Origin: an uncultured Alistipes sp.
GTDB taxonomy: Bacteria > Bacteroidota > Bacteroidia > Bacteroidales > Rikenellaceae
Direction of reading: 5' to 3'
NCBI GenBank assembly: GCA_958449275.1
Contig: CAUDHE010000095.1
Coordinates: forward strand, 1-8,622
DNA length: 8,622 nt
Shown here: one piece after another, positions 6,224 to 8,622 of the stretch
Layout of the letters: each line of letters opens with the position of its first letter
How positions within the stretch are numbered: position 1 is the stretch's first letter
The notes under the pieces: generated by a model
Seen by the model: only the letters and a program-made list of their open reading frames with translations
Told to the model about the DNA's origin: nothing
Databases searched by the model: none
Translations under genes and position numbers: made by a program

Positions 6224-7735
6224 ATGAACTATCATATAACCGACAACACATCGCACGCCGTCGCACTGAAGGATATCCCCACGGTGGATTATGCCGCGCT
6301 GTACGACGATCTGAGCGAACGTCTGAAACGGGAACGCTACCACGTGGCGCACTACTTCGCCCTGCCCGACGGCTCGCTGCTGCGATTCTATATCATACTG
6401 CTCGACGACGAGGAACATCGCATAATGCTAGCCTCGTTCACGATGGACTATTACGACGACACCGCACTGCCGTCGCTCACGGCTTTGCATCCCGCTCTGC
6501 ATCCGTTCGAACGCGAGATCGCCGAGCTGTACGACGTGAAGTTCGACTCCATGCCGTGGAACAAGCCGCTGCGTTTCCCGTTCGACCGCCGCAACCGCAA
6601 CTCGACCATAGACAACTACCCGTTCTACACCATCGAGGGTGATTCGCTCCATGAAGTGAACGTGGGTCCGATACATGCGGGTATCATCGAACCGGGAGCA
6701 TTCCGCTTCATCTGCAACGGCGAAAACGTGCTGCATTTGGAGATCGCGTTGGGTTACCAGCACCGCGGCGTGGAGAGCCGTTTCGCCGCCACCGACAACC
6801 GTCTGCGACAAACCATGCTCGCCGAATCGATAGCGGGTGACAGCGCGGTGTCGCACGCCTCGGCATTCGTCGCGGTCGCGGAGAAACTCGCCGACCGCAC
6901 GGTCGACGACGTACTCGTCACCGAACGCGCCGTAGCCGCGGAACTCGAACGCATGGCCATGCACATAGCCGATACGGGAGCCTTGTCGATGGACGTGGGT
7001 TACCAGTTGGGGCAGGTGGCGTGCGAGGCATTGCGCACCATGACCATCAACACCACACAGACTTGGTGCGGCAACCGCTTCGGCAAGGGACTGATACGTC
7101 CGCTTGGAACCAACAAGCCTCTTACGGCCGAAAAAGCCGACATGATACGCCGAAATACGGCCGAAATACGCCGCCGCTACGACGAAGTGCGGCAAGACAT
7201 AAAGAGCTCTCCCACCCTGCTGGCGCGTTACGAGCAGTGCGGCACGGTGCCGCGCGCCGACATGCTGCGCATAGGCGGCGTGGGCATGGCAGCCCGCGCA
7301 AGCGGCATAGGCCGCGACATACGCGCATCGCATCCCGCGGGAGCATACGCGTCGATTCCTCACGAAAGCATCGTGAAACGTCACGGCGACGTGATGGCCC
7401 GCCTCATGGTTCGCAGCCGCGAGGTATTGCAGTCGGCCGACCTGATAGAACGCCTGCTGGCCGACTTAACCCCCGCGCCGAAACCGTCGCGCCCCGATTA
7501 CGAAGCAGCGGCAGCGCCCGCCTCTCTGGCGGTGGGACTCGTGGAGGGTTGGCGCGGCGAAATATGCCACGTGGCACTGACAGACGCCGCGGGACGCATC
7601 GCCGCATATAAGATAAAGGATCCGTCGGTCCACAACTGGCTGGCGCTGGCGCTGGCAGTGCGGGGCGAGGGCATATCCGATTTTCCGATATGCAACAAGA
7701 GCTTCAACCTCTCGTACTGCGGCCACGATTTATAA
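6224..7735 (+). CDS. hyfG: Large subunit of hydrogenase-4-like complex (HyfG/NuoCD-like), without NiFe ligands
   Basis: 503 residues: an N-terminal NuoC-like domain (about 15-118, with ALHPFEREIAELYDV at 91-105) fused to a NuoD/hydrogenase large-subunit-like domain (about 140-503, with VGPIHAGIIEPGAFRF at 147-162 and GYQHRGVE at 177-184). In active NiFe enzymes two CxxC motifs hold the metal centre. Here L1 (RxCGxC in relatives) reads ESIAGDSAVSH (201-211), with Ala204 and Ser207 in place of cysteines, and L2 (DPCxxC) reads NLSYCG (495-500), with Ser497 and Gly500; Cys499 is out of register. The protein ends three residues later, so there is no C-terminal peptide for a maturation endopeptidase to remove. 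E201 and H211 beside L1 are kept. It should fold like NuoCD on the cytoplasmic face but cannot bind Ni-Fe in the known way, as in Ehr complexes. hyfG denotes homology, not hydrogenase activity. Confidence 0.9.
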   Translation: MNYHITDNTSHAVALKDIPTVDYAALYDDLSERLKRERYHVAHYFALPDGSLLRFYIILLDDEEHRIMLASFTMDYYDDTALPSLTALHPALHPFEREIAELYDVKFDSMPWNKPLRFPFDRRNRNSTIDNYPFYTIEGDSLHEVNVGPIHAGIIEPGAFRFICNGENVLHLEIALGYQHRGVESRFAATDNRLRQTMLAESIAGDSAVSHASAFVAVAEKLADRTVDDVLVTERAVAAELERMAMHIADTGALSMDVGYQLGQVACEALRTMTINTTQTWCGNRFGKGLIRPLGTNKPLTAEKADMIRRNTAEIRRRYDEVRQDIKSSPTLLARYEQCGTVPRADMLRIGGVGMAARASGIGRDIRASHPAGAYASIPHESIVKRHGDVMARLMVRSREVLQSADLIERLLADLTPAPKPSRPDYEAAAAPASLAVGLVEGWRGEICHVALTDAAGRIAAYKIKDPSVHNWLALALAVRGEGISDFPICNKSFNLSYCGHDL

Positions 7736-7753
7736 AATAACCGACAAAGCATC

Positions 7754-8518
7754 ATGATACTGCCGAAAATAAAAGTGTTGCGCAGCCACGGTCTGCAATA
7801 CATTCCCGATCTGAACGCCGTGGAGCTCACCGAGGAGTTTCGCGGGCGTCCCGTGCTCACCGCCACCGACGACATGTCCGATGCGGAGGCAGCCGCCGCG
7901 CTCTGTCCCACGGGAGCCATCCGCACGGCTCCGTTCACACTCGACATGGGCCGTTGTCTGTTCTGCGGCGAGTGCGCCCTGCGCGCCCCGCGCAACATAC
8001 GTTTCACCAATGATTACAAGATAGGGTCGACCGACCGCGAGGCTCTCGTGGTACGCGTCGGCGACGAAGCCGTAGATTTCCGCCACGATAACGTGCGGCC
8101 CGAGATTCCGCGACTGTTCAACCGCATACTCCGCCTGCGCCAAGTGTCGGCGGGCGGCGACGCATCGGTCGAAATGGAACTGAACGCCACTGGAAATGTC
8201 AACTTCGATTTCGGCCGTTACGGAGTGGAGTTCACCGCTTCGCCGCGCCACGCCGACGGAGTGGTGGTTACGGGCCCCGTCACCGCGGGCATGGCCGAAC
8301 CGTTGCAGATATGCTACGATGCCGTGCCCGATCCCAAGGTGCTTATAGCATGCGGATCGGAGGCATGCTCGGGCGGACTCTTCGCCGACAGCCGTGCCGT
8401 CGACCGATCGTTCTTCGAAAGTCACCGCGTCGATCTGTGGCTCCCCGGAGCTCCCACACACCCTATGACATTCATCGATGCGGTAATGAATCTCGTGGGA
8501 CTCAAAAAACGCCAATAG
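7754..8518 (+). CDS. hyfI: Fused ferredoxin (HyfH-like) and NuoB/HyfI-like small subunit, with one intact [4Fe-4S] site
   Basis: 254 residues. The N-terminal part (about 30-90) is a bacterial ferredoxin fold with LCPTGAI (50-56) and CLFCGECALRAP (68-79). Cys51, Cys68, Cys71 and Cys74 are the exact set for one [4Fe-4S] cluster. The other cluster's ligands are missing: positions 41, 44 and 47 are Met, Ala and Ala, and the fourth is Ala78. The C-terminal part (about 120-250) matches NuoB/HyfI in VEMEL (139-143), SPRHADGVVVTGPVT (163-177), VPDPKVLIACG (191-201) and LPGAPTHP (230-237). All four N2/proximal-cluster ligands are replaced: D136 and V139 (CxxC), E203, and A233 in the PGC motif. The fusion merges two proteins that are separate in E. 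coli Hyf. It is the last gene of the cluster, 18 bp after the large subunit. The symbol is approximate; the family call is firm. Confidence 0.88.
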   Translation: MILPKIKVLRSHGLQYIPDLNAVELTEEFRGRPVLTATDDMSDAEAAAALCPTGAIRTAPFTLDMGRCLFCGECALRAPRNIRFTNDYKIGSTDREALVVRVGDEAVDFRHDNVRPEIPRLFNRILRLRQVSAGGDASVEMELNATGNVNFDFGRYGVEFTASPRHADGVVVTGPVTAGMAEPLQICYDAVPDPKVLIACGSEACSGGLFADSRAVDRSFFESHRVDLWLPGAPTHPMTFIDAVMNLVGLKKRQ

Positions 8519-8622
8519 CTCTCATTAACGAAAATGCTTATGATAAAATAACCTTAAGAACATATATTTAAACAGGCGTTGTATTTTATTTCGGGAATCT
8601 GAAACTTCGACACTTTCAAATT
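8519..8622. other. AT-rich noncoding tail after the Hyf-like cluster
   Basis: The 104 bp after the last stop are clearly richer in A and T than the genes. I see no open reading frame of note, no strong GC hairpin followed by a T-run, and no good TTTG/TAnnTTTG promoter pair. It probably holds the 3' end of the operon transcript and the upstream region of whatever gene lies beyond the window. Confidence 0.5.

Larger units (their letters stand above)
1256..8518 (+). other. Six-gene cluster for an Ehr-like (energy-converting hydrogenase-related) membrane complex
   Basis: Six same-strand genes with gaps of 3, 10, 6, 11 and 18 bp follow the order hyfB-C-E-F-G-(H+I) of hydrogenase-4 operons, without hyfA and hyfD. 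Four encode the membrane arm and two the cytoplasmic arm. Such packing indicates one transcript and one complex at the inner membrane. The peripheral arm lacks the ligands for the NiFe centre and for the proximal cluster, which argues against H2 chemistry and points to the Ehr group of complex I relatives. No accessory or maturation gene is present in the window. Confidence 0.8.

Noticed and set aside
524..8518. Functional link between rsmE and the Ehr-like complex
   Set aside because: They are adjacent by 21 bp and probably share a transcript, but rRNA methylation has no known connection with this complex. Proximity alone does not support a shared role.
6224..8518. Calling the cluster an active H2-evolving formate hydrogenlyase or complex I
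   Set aside because: NiFe ligands and the proximal cluster ligands are missing, and no NuoEFG or formate dehydrogenase subunits are present, so neither activity is supported.
8508..8580. Possible terminator pairing of AACGCC (8508-8513) with GGCGTT (8575-8580)
   Set aside because: The stem is only 6 bp with a loop of about 61 nt, and the T-run that follows is broken, so it is not a convincing intrinsic terminator.
8600..8618. Small hairpin TGAAA...TTTCA near the right edge
   Set aside because: A 5-bp AT-rich stem with a 9-nt loop is within chance for AT-rich DNA, and no T-run follows inside the window.

Overview
The window looks like chromosomal DNA of a GC-rich Bacteroidales bacterium, most likely an Alistipes/Rikenellaceae-type gut anaerobe. 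The reasons are GC-rich genes with frequent ATA isoleucine codons, AT-rich gaps, no Shine-Dalgarno motifs before the genes, and a Bacteroidetes-type TAnnTTTG -7 promoter element in the one sizeable upstream gap. The genus is an inference from style.

Layout: the left edge (1-472, minus strand) holds the N-terminal 157 residues of an M3-family peptidyl-dipeptidase (Dcp). A 51-bp divergent gap follows. A perfect 16-bp palindrome at its exact centre carries a -7 box on each strand, so it looks like a mirror-image promoter pair for dcp and rsmE. rsmE (524-1234) encodes the 16S rRNA m3U1498 methyltransferase. Only 21 bp later, six tightly packed plus-strand genes (1256-8518, gaps of 3-18 bp) encode a complete-looking membrane complex of the complex I / group 4 [NiFe]-hydrogenase superfamily: HyfB-like and HyfF-like antiporter-type subunits, a HyfC/NuoH-like and a HyfE/NuoK-like membrane subunit, a HyfG/NuoCD-like large subunit, and a fused ferredoxin-NuoB-like small subunit (HyfH/HyfI-like). 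The last 104 bp are AT-rich and hold no gene I can support.

The main discovery is that this is not a hydrogenase in the usual sense. Both CxxC motifs that hold the Ni-Fe centre in the large subunit are gone (A204/S207 and S497/G500). All four ligands of the proximal/N2 [4Fe-4S] cluster in the small subunit are gone as well (D136, V139, E203, A233). The fused ferredoxin has lost the four cysteines of one cluster but kept exactly the four that build the other (C51, C68, C71, C74). The membrane arm still carries the charged residues of the proton path, and every reading frame is intact. Loss of NiFe ligands is the hallmark of the 'energy-converting hydrogenase-related' (Ehr) complexes. The additional loss of the proximal cluster makes this version look like an ion-translocating module with a single remaining iron-sulfur cluster and no evident electron acceptor. 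No formate dehydrogenase, HyfA-type polyferredoxin, HyfD, hydrogenase maturation or endopeptidase gene lies in the window.
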